Below are positions 1-6,895 of a stretch of 64,000 bases of DNA, one piece after another. Under the pieces are notes generated by a model. It ran no database searches. It was not told the origin of the DNA and saw only the letters and a program-made list of their open reading frames with translations. The DNA lies in contig NZ_NITZ01000010.1 in the NCBI RefSeq assembly GCF_002632615.1, forward strand, positions 1-64,000, given 5' to 3'. The number at the start of each line of letters is the position of its first letter. Within the stretch, counting starts at the first letter, position 1. Origin of the DNA: Xenorhabdus miraniensis. Its GTDB lineage: Bacteria; Pseudomonadota; Gammaproteobacteria; Enterobacterales; Enterobacteriaceae. A program made the translations under genes and the position numbers.

Positions 1-162
1 GCAAGTGCGTAATAATGTCTATTTTCCGAATGCGAAAACGTTCCGTGAAACCCTTCGTCACTTTTTTCATGTCACTTTGCCAGAAAAAGCGAAAGAACTT
101 ACGACGCGGCTGACTGACAACTTTCAGATTTTAATTCCTGCATCTTCAAGTTAGGTTGGTAT
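1..162 (+). mobile_element. IS630-like insertion sequence, right-hand remnant (cut by window edge)
   Basis: The first 154 bases encode the C-terminus of a transposase. The sequence just after its stop, ending GTTGGTATA, looks like an element end abutting a TA dinucleotide, which is the usual IS630/Tc1 target. The left part of the element lies outside the window, so it is unknown whether the copy is complete. The exact right boundary (about 155-163) is inferred from the lack of any gene-like sequence between the transposase stop and the next reading frame. Confidence 0.5.
2..154 (+). CDS. IS630 family transposase, C-terminal fragment (5' end outside window)
   Basis: The frame is open from the first base of the window to a TAG at 152-154 and encodes about 50 residues. 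The stretch VYFPNAKTFRETLRHFF, followed by a short Leu/Lys-rich helix and a Phe-Gln-Ile end, fits the C-terminus of IS630-type DDE transposases. There the last catalytic region is followed by an 'F.t...l...i..Ff' helix. The DDE residues themselves lie upstream of the window. Assignment is from the motif only. Confidence 0.55.
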   Translation, partial: QVRNNVYFPNAKTFRETLRHFFHVTLPEKAKELTTRLTDNFQILIPASSS

Positions 163-1220
163 ACAGGCTAATTGCGCAGGAACCAACGCTGATCATTCGT
201 AATCAGAAACGCGCTATAGAAGATCGTTTACCAGATTCCCGTATCAGAGAAGTCGCTCAGGATAGTTTGTGGGATTACAATGTACCTCATGAAACGTTGC
301 TTGATAGCTCAACATATTCTCCAGACAGCATTGTGGTGTTAATAAGCCAAGCTATTATGCAACAATCTGCCCTCATTTCCCCTTTTGCCAATCCAACCGC
401 TTCTCATTTATGGTGTTTGGGGACAGCATTGCGTTATACTGAATTCAAACGTTTTAAGTGTGTTGATCTGGTCTGGCAAGAAAGCGACCCGCAGCAGTGG
501 CAAAGCAATACTTTTTTCGATTTCACTTTTACAGTCCAAGAAGAAAAGGAATTACTGGTTTTTTTAAAACAGCAGTCTGTTTTATTTAAGTATTTGAATG
601 TGAAATCCCGTGCCTATTCCTACCTGTATGATTTAGCGCAACAGCACGGTTTACGGTGCCATGAAACAAGCAAGTGGATGGCCCCCATTGTAAACATACC
701 TCCTAAGATAACAGTCGCTGACTTTTTGATCCAACATTCAACGCGATTAAAACGCAGCCTTAAGAAAGCACGCACTCACCATACCGTCACCCGTTACAGT
801 ACCTCGGGACACACTGAGCAACTCTGGCAAGATGCCCTGTACGTCGATGCGCAAAGCTGGAAAATCATTCAGCAAAGTGATATGCGCAGCCTGAACCGTG
901 AAGATCTCCAATATCTTCCTGGCCTGTTGTCCAAAAGTAACCTATATCATCTGGCGGTCACTTATGATGATAACGGTACTCCCGGTGCTTGGTCACTGAT
1001 GATAAATAACGGTGCAGGTCAATGGTATGCCACTAAATGGGGTTGCAGCCATCAAGGTAGAGAAATGTTAATGGGAATTAATTGCCTGATTAGCCATCTG
1101 GAAATGCTCTATTGCTCTTACACCGGCCTTCAGGTTGATCTATGGGGCAGAGAAAATGAATTCTATGACCAATTAGCCACTGAATATATTGAGCGGCTTC
1201 ATCTCAGGATCGCACCATGA
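156..1220 (+). CDS. GNAT/FemX-like acyltransferase (BioF2-like acetyltransferase domain), possibly 5'-truncated
   Basis: This 354-residue frame has a C-terminal half (about residues 190-350) resembling the Acetyltransf_6/BioF2-like GNAT fold shared with CelD and FemAB-type aminoacyl transferases. Visible signs are the basic run RLKRSLKKAR before the core, a predicted beta strand/helix alternation, and the closing VDLWG.ENEFYDQLA segment. The N-terminal half has no domain I can name. The substrate is unknown; such enzymes acylate amino groups or transfer amino acids in cell-wall and natural-product pathways. The only available start is a TTG one base after the transposase stop, without a Shine-Dalgarno sequence, and the first in-frame ATG lies about 65 codons in. 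The insertion sequence may therefore have removed the true 5' end. The gene overlaps the next by four bases (ATGA), which argues for an operon. Confidence 0.6.
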   Translation: MVYRLIAQEPTLIIRNQKRAIEDRLPDSRIREVAQDSLWDYNVPHETLLDSSTYSPDSIVVLISQAIMQQSALISPFANPTASHLWCLGTALRYTEFKRFKCVDLVWQESDPQQWQSNTFFDFTFTVQEEKELLVFLKQQSVLFKYLNVKSRAYSYLYDLAQQHGLRCHETSKWMAPIVNIPPKITVADFLIQHSTRLKRSLKKARTHHTVTRYSTSGHTEQLWQDALYVDAQSWKIIQQSDMRSLNREDLQYLPGLLSKSNLYHLAVTYDDNGTPGAWSLMINNGAGQWYATKWGCSHQGREMLMGINCLISHLEMLYCSYTGLQVDLWGRENEFYDQLATEYIERLHLRIAP

Positions 1221-2095
1221 TATCTCACCGCAATATACTTTTTTTGCAAGGTATACACACTCAGCAAGAGATCATGCCCCTGGACAATATAATAAATCAT
1301 GGCTGTTCAGTACGGGACTTTTTCCACAAGGATCTACAAACCGTAGCGGCGCAGGGGCACTGTCTGATGCCAGAGTGGATATGCCAAAGCATGGTTGGAG
1401 CCGTTTACGCAGCGAATTGGCAGCCACTTTTCTATCCAGTTTTACCACCAGAGCAGGCCAGCATGATTTTGCAAGCGGATATCCAAGCCCTGATGGAAAT
1501 GCTAAGCCCCCTTCCACAACCCTGTGCTGTGCTCCTCGCCCACCCTTTAGGTTATATCGATCCGGGGTGCATAGAATTTTTGCGAAAGATTCAAAACAAC
1601 CACAATATCCATGTGTTTCTCGATCTTTCTCAGGGCTATGGAAGGAAAGATTGCCGACAGGAAATGCTACGTGTCCATGCCGCTTATTATTCTTTCAATG
1701 GCAATAAGCTTATCCGTACTGGTGGAGCATTACGCCTCCGTCTAACAGACAAAGAACCTATTCCCTCCTCTGTCAGAAATATTTTTACTACCTTTTATAC
1801 CGTAGCCGAAGAAAAATTCACGGTATTAAGAAACCATCTCAAAGCTCACGTTATTGATGATGATATTCACAATGCCTCACTGTACGCTTCTTACCAATCA
1901 AGTCCCTACCGTACTGTCTTAGATTGGGAGAAATGTTCTTCCTCCCTGCAAACATTTCTTAAACGTCAGGGACTGGTTCAGCCGTTACTCGCTGAGCCCA
2001 GACAAGAAAAAGGGCATCCAAGCTCAAGCTATCATCGGTGGTGTGAGAAAGTTATGTTGATGTTCAGTTCACCAAGAATCGAATGGAGTCAGTAA
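1217..2095 (+). CDS. Short DegT/DnrJ/EryC1-type PLP-dependent enzyme (sugar aminotransferase-like)
   Basis: The 292-residue product has a stretch SFNGNKLIRTGG (about residues 159-170) matching the 'SFNGNK.itts.GG' segment of DegT-family sugar aminotransferases, in which the Lys (K164 here) forms the Schiff base with PLP. The FLDLSQGYG stretch at about 134-142 sits where the family has its cofactor-contacting Asp. The protein is clearly shorter than the usual 360-400 residues, and the N-terminal substrate-binding part is compressed. It could therefore be a divergent aminotransferase, a dehydratase-type relative or a regulatory paralogue. Its start overlaps the stop of the preceding GNAT gene (ATGA), and one base separates it from the next gene, so translation is probably coupled. 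The reaction and substrate are not known. Confidence 0.55.
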   Translation: MISHRNILFLQGIHTQQEIMPLDNIINHGCSVRDFFHKDLQTVAAQGHCLMPEWICQSMVGAVYAANWQPLFYPVLPPEQASMILQADIQALMEMLSPLPQPCAVLLAHPLGYIDPGCIEFLRKIQNNHNIHVFLDLSQGYGRKDCRQEMLRVHAAYYSFNGNKLIRTGGALRLRLTDKEPIPSSVRNIFTTFYTVAEEKFTVLRNHLKAHVIDDDIHNASLYASYQSSPYRTVLDWEKCSSSLQTFLKRQGLVQPLLAEPRQEKGHPSSSYHRWCEKVMLMFSSPRIEWSQ

Positions 2096-2096
2096 G

Positions 2097-3182
2097 ATGT
2101 TAGAACTCAAACAAGTTACCCCTCAGTCCCCCTTATGGGACTCATTTCTTCATCTTTATGGAGAATATTTTCAACGCCATTGGCCGGAAGTCTTTGGGGA
2201 TCAGTCAGAAGAAGCGATTGCAAGGGAAAACCATACTGCCCTTGAACAACGCATCCTGCAAGGTGACAGGGGGCTGTTTTTATTGCTGAATGCCGGGCGA
2301 TTGGCAGGATTAGCCAATGTATATCTTGAACGGGAAGAAAAAGTGACCCTGAATATTGCTGAATTTTATATCAGGGATGAATACCAACGCCAGAAGCTAG
2401 GTTATGGATTATGGCATACCATATTGCAATGGGGACGTCGGCACGGTGCAACACATGTTCATCTGGAGACAGATACCGACAAAAATGCCAACTTTTTTTG
2501 GCAATCTCACGGGCTGTCAAGCCATCAAGTAGGTAAGCGCATACACTATAATGGCTCTATACCCCCCCTCAAGATACTTTGGATCAGGCATGGGCAAATT
2601 ATTCCGCTTGATCACTTAGATTACTGCCCTGAAGATAATTTGATCGCCCTTGATGCTACTTCAATCAAACAGGCGGAAGAAATTGGCCTACGCATATTGG
2701 GAAAACTTCCGTGGCAAAATATTTATACCTCACCTCAACGCCGGGCACTTGAAACCGCCAAAGCACTCAGCTCAGCATATCAGTCTTGTTCAATACAAGA
2801 AACCGATGCGCTTTGTGAATTTTTCCCAGAAGAACTTATTGGTATGAAACTGGTGGATATTCCGCCTCGCTATGGTGAGGATTATGCCTATCGATTACTG
2901 CATACCCCCCTTGATTCACCTTTCAAAGATTCAGAACAGGTGATTGACGCAGCTGATAGGATTCATCGTTTTGTTATGCAAATAGGTGATGAAATTTCCA
3001 TGTCTTCCATGCGGATTATTATCTCCCATCAAAATCTGCACAATATTTTTTTAGCTCATTTAATGACAAGAGATCTCAACCTTTCTGGACGATTACATCT
3101 TAATAATCTTCATGGCAGTACTTTTTTATATTGTCCTTATACTAAACAATTTGATATAGAAAATGTAAATATTCCTTTATGA
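2097..3182 (+). CDS. Fusion protein: N-terminal GNAT acetyltransferase + C-terminal histidine phosphatase
   Basis: Two enzymes are joined in one 361-residue chain. Residues about 1-150 are a GNAT domain, with the acetyl-CoA loop region FYIRDEYQRQKLGYGLW at about 90-106 and a terminal Asn/Phe-rich motif (NANFFWQSHGL). Residues about 158-361 belong to the histidine phosphatase (phosphoglycerate mutase-like) superfamily. There LWIRHGQ holds the phospho-accepting His165, YTSPQRRALETA supplies the second conserved Arg, and IISHQNLHN holds the second catalytic His. Both active sites look intact. The fusion suggests successive N-acetylation and dephosphorylation of one small phosphorylated, aminated intermediate, which is an inference. 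One base follows the upstream stop, and nine bases precede the next start. Confidence 0.75.
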   Translation: MLELKQVTPQSPLWDSFLHLYGEYFQRHWPEVFGDQSEEAIARENHTALEQRILQGDRGLFLLLNAGRLAGLANVYLEREEKVTLNIAEFYIRDEYQRQKLGYGLWHTILQWGRRHGATHVHLETDTDKNANFFWQSHGLSSHQVGKRIHYNGSIPPLKILWIRHGQIIPLDHLDYCPEDNLIALDATSIKQAEEIGLRILGKLPWQNIYTSPQRRALETAKALSSAYQSCSIQETDALCEFFPEELIGMKLVDIPPRYGEDYAYRLLHTPLDSPFKDSEQVIDAADRIHRFVMQIGDEISMSSMRIIISHQNLHNIFLAHLMTRDLNLSGRLHLNNLHGSTFLYCPYTKQFDIENVNIPL

Positions 3183-3191
3183 GAGAATAAT

Positions 3192-4352
3192 ATGTTGAAA
3201 AATATTCCATATATTATTTTTGACGCAGATCCATTCTGTTTTGGTCCAATATCCACCACACTAAATGTGGTGGAGAAATTAAAGCGTCGAAATAAATTAA
3301 TATCGGGCACGCAATTTATTTTGTTAGGCACATTGACCTCTTCTCAATTAGGTCAAAAATCCGGCTTATTTGATGCAATCTATGAATGTGATACCACTTC
3401 TGTTACAGAGCTTTCATACTATTCTGAGCTTATTTCAGGTGCAAGTCTGTATATCAGCAATACTAATCTTAACTCAATTAATTTCGTTTCTAAACTTGAT
3501 ATACCAATTATCTATATCGATACCCTATTTTGGATGTGGGGTAATCTTCATGTCGATTTACACCAAACAGAAAAAACCTTTATTCAAAACTTTCATGGTA
3601 TAGAGCGTAATATTGAACGATTCCACGATAAACTCGGCAATTATCAAATCATACCACCAATTCTTCACAGCTCTCTGCAACAATGCATGATGGATGAGCA
3701 TCCTCCAGAAGGGATATTAATTACTCTTGGTGGCATTGACACAGTCTACGCTGATACAACAGATTTTTATTACCATTTCCTTGAAGAGTTATTGTCTATT
3801 CCCTCTCTGCAAAATGAAACTAACATTACGATTGCGGGTGGAGGTAACACTATCGTAAATCTGGCAAAAATGTTTGCTAAAACGCATCCTCATATTCATA
3901 TTGGCTGCTTTGCAAGGCATAGTTTTCTGCAAAAATTACATCGTGCCCGTAAGGTATTAGCCAATCCCGGTCTTACAACATTTTATGAGTGTGTTGCGCT
4001 CAATAAGGATGTCTTTTTCTTACCACCACAAAATTATAGTCAGCAATTACAATTAGACGTGTATCTGCAACATTATTACAGTCACGAATATGGTTTTTTA
4101 TGGCAACCGGAATATGGTTACCCAGATATCCCCCAATACCTACCAGAGAAAGACGGTTTAGCGTTAATTAAAAAATGCAATGACTTATTTATTAATAACT
4201 CCACAGAAATAAAACGTGCTATGGATATGATTAATCAATTTCTTGCAAAAGAAACAAGAAACATTAATTTTTGCCATGATATTTTCCAAAATAATTCAGA
4301 CGACATTATTGTTGATTATATTGAAAATCGGATTCCCAATCAAAAATCGTAA
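3192..4352 (+). CDS. GT-B fold glycosyltransferase-like protein (MurG/UDP-glycosyltransferase type)
   Basis: The 386-residue product has the two-Rossmann layout of GT-B enzymes. The N-terminal half begins with a beta strand and a glycine-containing loop (DADPFCFGPISTTLNVVEKL). The C-terminal half opens with ILITLGGID, continues with TIAGGG, and has the donor-site segment NPGLTTFYECVALNKDVFFLPPQNYSQQLQ. That last piece corresponds to the 'G..t..E....g.P.i..P...dQ' nucleotide-sugar loop of MurG- and PseG-like proteins. There is no signal peptide or membrane helix, so it should act in the cytoplasm. The gene looks more A+T-rich than its neighbours, in keeping with horizontal origin. It closes the tight part of the operon; 151 bases then separate it from the hydrolase gene. 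Donor and acceptor cannot be read from the sequence. Confidence 0.65.
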   Translation: MLKNIPYIIFDADPFCFGPISTTLNVVEKLKRRNKLISGTQFILLGTLTSSQLGQKSGLFDAIYECDTTSVTELSYYSELISGASLYISNTNLNSINFVSKLDIPIIYIDTLFWMWGNLHVDLHQTEKTFIQNFHGIERNIERFHDKLGNYQIIPPILHSSLQQCMMDEHPPEGILITLGGIDTVYADTTDFYYHFLEELLSIPSLQNETNITIAGGGNTIVNLAKMFAKTHPHIHIGCFARHSFLQKLHRARKVLANPGLTTFYECVALNKDVFFLPPQNYSQQLQLDVYLQHYYSHEYGFLWQPEYGYPDIPQYLPEKDGLALIKKCNDLFINNSTEIKRAMDMINQFLAKETRNINFCHDIFQNNSDDIIVDYIENRIPNQKS

Positions 4353-4503
4353 CATAACAATAAAATTTAAATGCAATTTAAACATAGCACAAAGATGAGA
4401 ATATAATTTATTCAGAGAATAATCTGATAATATCAGTGTAAAAAAATAGATGTTCACCATCTATTTATAAACATTAAATCTTATTTCCATAAGAGGCGAT
4501 TCT

Positions 4504-5043
4504 ATGTCCATGATATTTTCCGATCTTAAAGTATTTATTGGTGGCCCTATTCAACATGCGTTGAAACGCAGAGTATTAGACAATAATTTGCAAGTTCATC
4601 TTAAATCTGCCATTCATCAATTAGAATCACTCGGTGCAGAAGTTTTTTCAGCCCATCGTACAGAGCAATTTGGAGGAACAACACACCTATTTACACCAGA
4701 AGAAGTTGCTCAACGTGACCGCCAATGGATGGAGCAGTGTGACATTTTTGTTGCTATTTTGCCTGTCTGCCCACAACAGAAACAATTAATCAGGACGGAT
4801 GGCACTCATATCGAATTGGGTTGGGCTTCCACTTTAAGACGTCCCATTATATTGGTCACCGAAAAACCCTTTGATAACTCTGCCAGCCACTTACTAAAAG
4901 GCTTATCAGCTATTGCTCAAGTTCATCATCTCCCCCTAAATGATTTTGAACACAATCCGGCGCTATTAAGCCATACGATTCAATCCATAGCAGAAAAGAT
5001 AGTAGAAAAGAAAGTGACCCTAACATCTTCAGCCGTCGTATGA
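4504..5043 (+). CDS. Nucleoside 2-deoxyribosyltransferase-fold protein, MilB/BlsM-like nucleotide N-glycosidase candidate
   Basis: This 179-residue protein has the NDT/DNPH1 fold signature. FIGGPI (11-16) is the N-terminal nucleotide loop, FSAHRTEQFGG (48-58) the phosphate/sugar loop, RDRQWMEQCDIFVAI (71-85) holds Asp80, and GTHIELGWAS (100-109) places the catalytic Glu104. The extended DG-THIELGWAS and AHR..E..G patterns are what I recall for the CMP hydrolases MilB and BlsM, which free cytosine in mildiomycin and blasticidin S biosynthesis. Other NDT-fold proteins hydrolyse dNMPs or exchange deoxyribose, so the substrate is open. An AAGAGG Shine-Dalgarno lies eight bases before the ATG. A preceding A+T-rich gap could hold its own promoter. 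A bidirectional hairpin follows. Confidence 0.65.
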   Translation: MSMIFSDLKVFIGGPIQHALKRRVLDNNLQVHLKSAIHQLESLGAEVFSAHRTEQFGGTTHLFTPEEVAQRDRQWMEQCDIFVAILPVCPQQKQLIRTDGTHIELGWASTLRRPIILVTEKPFDNSASHLLKGLSAIAQVHHLPLNDFEHNPALLSHTIQSIAEKIVEKKVTLTSSAVV

Positions 5044-5051
5044 AGTGAGGA

Positions 5052-5073
5052 AATAGGGGCCATTGCCCCTATT
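5052..5073. terminator. Bidirectional hairpin between the accessory cluster and sxy
   Basis: A nine-base-pair perfect stem (AATAGGGGC and GCCCCTATT) with the four-base loop CATT lies in the 46-base gap between two convergent genes. The A/T flanks on both sides are short, so it can serve as a terminator in either direction. Confidence 0.65.
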
Positions 5074-5089
5074 CATCAAATATCTCTTA

Positions 5090-5713
5090 TTACGAATGAT
5101 AGTCCGAATTTTGGTGGAGCCATTCGTCGTGCCAACTGATTAATTCATCACGCAATTGCTCCGGTAACACCGCGACATGGCATCCTTCTATTGCACCAGC
5201 CAAAGCAAGCAACAAACTAACATTTGTTTTTTTCCTGTGCTGTTGTAGTTTGAGATAAGTTGCTTTGGCTCCCAGCATTTTCAAATCTTCTACTTTAGAG
5301 ATGCCCACTTTCCATAGTTGTCTCTCTAAAGCAATCCCTAAATTGGGGAGATCTTTAAGCCTGAGAGGCATTTTCTGCCTATCAACAATTTCTTCCATAG
5401 TATATTGGTAGGCTAATTGCATATATTCAAACAACTGTTTTTGATCTTGCCAAAGTGATTCATTAACGCGGTAATACCGCAAGGTCACAGGTATCCCCCT
5501 TTTTGAATAAATAAATTTTTCCATGCCCCTAGTCTGAAATAACACTTCAGCACGGCTACTTCCTCGTAGATAAAGTTCCCCCTCAGAGCTGATAGCAAAT
5601 AAAACACCGTCAATTAACAACCCAATGCCACCAAATTGAGATTTCTTCTTAAGCTTTCCCAATAAAGATACGCCGTATTGTAATTGGGTAAAACGCGGTT
5701 CGGATAAAAACAT
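5090..5713 (-). CDS. sxy: TfoX/Sxy family competence regulator
   Basis: Sxy (TfoX) is the cofactor that lets CRP act at CRP-S promoters of competence genes. The protein aligns by eye along its whole length with E. coli Sxy. It has the N-terminal TfoX domain (GGIGLLIDGVLFAISSEGELYLR, then TLRYYRVNESLW) and the C-terminal domain (RLKDLPNLGIALERQLWKVGI.....LGAKATYLKLQ, ending in GAIEGCH..VLPEQLRDEL). A longer frame begins at a GTG at 5734. The ATG at 5713 is preferred because GGAG lies eight bases before it, giving 207 residues as expected for the family. It is divergent from sulA, as in E. coli. Confidence 0.9.
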   Translation of the reverse strand: MFLSEPRFTQLQYGVSLLGKLKKKSQFGGIGLLIDGVLFAISSEGELYLRGSSRAEVLFQTRGMEKFIYSKRGIPVTLRYYRVNESLWQDQKQLFEYMQLAYQYTMEEIVDRQKMPLRLKDLPNLGIALERQLWKVGISKVEDLKMLGAKATYLKLQQHRKKTNVSLLLALAGAIEGCHVAVLPEQLRDELISWHDEWLHQNSDYHS

Positions 5714-5912
5714 TTTTATCACTCCATGAATCACATTCCAACATAATGTTTAACCATGCCTGCTATTAATAAAATAGATAACAAGAACAATTAATTAAAA
5801 CCATACGCAATCTATTTCCAACTGCCAACCGTTAAGTCAGAAAAATCCGAATTTCTGTGAATTTTTGCGAAGCGCTTTGAAAAAAAGAGACTTGCTTTTA
5901 ATCAAATAGCGT

Positions 5913-5934
5913 TATACTGTATAAATATACAGTT
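5913..5934 (+). promoter_or_regulatory. LexA (SOS) box overlapping the sulA -10 element
   Basis: CTGTATAAATATACAG at 5917-5932 matches the LexA consensus CTGT-N8-ACAG exactly at the conserved arms, with the usual alternating A/T core. The flanks extend it to TA...TT (5915-5934). A -10-like TATACT at 5913-5918 overlaps the box, and TTGCTT at 5892-5897 is a possible -35. Repressor binding would therefore block polymerase. Confidence 0.93.
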
Positions 5935-5953
5935 CATTATGGCGAGGAACATT

Positions 5954-6541
5954 ATGGGCATTCAATCATCGTGGAGATATCCCACTGAGAATAAAACGGT
6001 AACTGCTGACACGGCAGATAACGAACATAAAACAGACAAAAAAATGGTTGGGATAACCGTGAAAAGACCGTCTTTTATAGAATCACTCCGATGCGCTTCA
6101 TCAACAGTCACTTCATCAACTGTAAAAGGTATGGTCAGTGAATTGGTCTACAACGAGCACCAACCAACGATTAATCACATTCTGCTTCCTTTATTACGTC
6201 AGTCCGGAAATGAAAATCGATGGTTACTCTGGGTAACGCCCAACAAGAGGTTAAGCCGCCAATGGTTGATAAGCTCTGGGCTTCCTTTAAATAAAGTCGT
6301 CCAGCTAAACCAAATCCGTCCCATTGCTTCAATTAGTGCCATGGAAAAGGCTTTAGCAAGTGGTAATTACAGTATTGTATTGGGTTGGCTGCCTGAATTG
6401 TCTGAATATGAAGTGAACAGATTACAATTGGCGGCGCAAAGAGGCACCGCGATCGGTTTTATTATGCGGCCACAAAACTTAACTCATCAATTAGTTTCAT
6501 CATCAAATAGGTTACATATTCACTCTATTTACTATCACTAA
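5954..6541 (+). CDS. sulA: SOS-induced cell division inhibitor SulA
   Basis: SulA binds FtsZ and stops septation during DNA damage; Lon degrades it afterwards. The C-terminal two thirds match E. coli SulA well: VYNEHQPTINHILLPLLRQSG, RWLLWVTPNKRLSRQWL, SGLPLNKVVQL, ALASGNYSIVLGWLPEL, GTAIGFIMRPQ, and the C-terminal tail ending in YYH, which Lon recognises in E. coli. The ATG at 5954 is chosen because GAGG (5944-5947) sits six bases upstream. The earlier in-frame ATG at 5939 directly follows the LexA box and has no ribosome site. The resulting 195 residues exceed the E. coli 169 by an unaligned, polar N-terminal extension. Control by LexA is evident from the box upstream. Confidence 0.93.
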   Translation: MGIQSSWRYPTENKTVTADTADNEHKTDKKMVGITVKRPSFIESLRCASSTVTSSTVKGMVSELVYNEHQPTINHILLPLLRQSGNENRWLLWVTPNKRLSRQWLISSGLPLNKVVQLNQIRPIASISAMEKALASGNYSIVLGWLPELSEYEVNRLQLAAQRGTAIGFIMRPQNLTHQLVSSSNRLHIHSIYYH

Positions 6542-6895
6542 CAAAATTTAGGAATTATCCCAATATTTTTTATAAAAAATAAGCTACTAATTGATAATCA
6601 GCCTCCTTTACAATAAAAATCAACATATTGATATGGTCAATATTGTAAATATTTGTCAGAAATATTTTTTATTTGTATACCACTAATTAAAAATTTTGTG
6701 CCACTAGTCACAGTGTACTTGTAACTTTTTAAGTTCGTTGTAGACTTTACACAGTTTAGGTTTGTGCTTACCACTCTTATATTTCAGGAAATATCTCCTG
6801 ACAGGAGCACAGTTACCTAAGCGAACATTTTAACCAATGGCTAATAATAAGGCTTTTAAGGCCAATTGCCTATTTGGATGATAACGAGGCGTAAA
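6542..6895 (+). promoter_or_regulatory. sulA-ompA intergenic region with the ompA promoter and structured 5' leader
   Basis: The 354 bases hold no gene. The first half is A+T-rich. The second half is the ompA leader. It contains a short hairpin (CTCCT/AGGAG around 6796-6808), and just before the gene the block TTTGGATGATAACGAGGCG (6873-6891), nearly identical to the E. coli ompA ribosome-binding region. In E. coli this leader stabilises the mRNA, and the sRNA MicA pairs over the ribosome site. I infer the same use here from the conserved block. Confidence 0.6.

Noticed and set aside
1189..1707. 172-codon plus-strand frame overlapping the GNAT and DegT-like genes
   Set aside because: It lies out of phase across two genes that have recognisable domains, with no ribosome site of its own.
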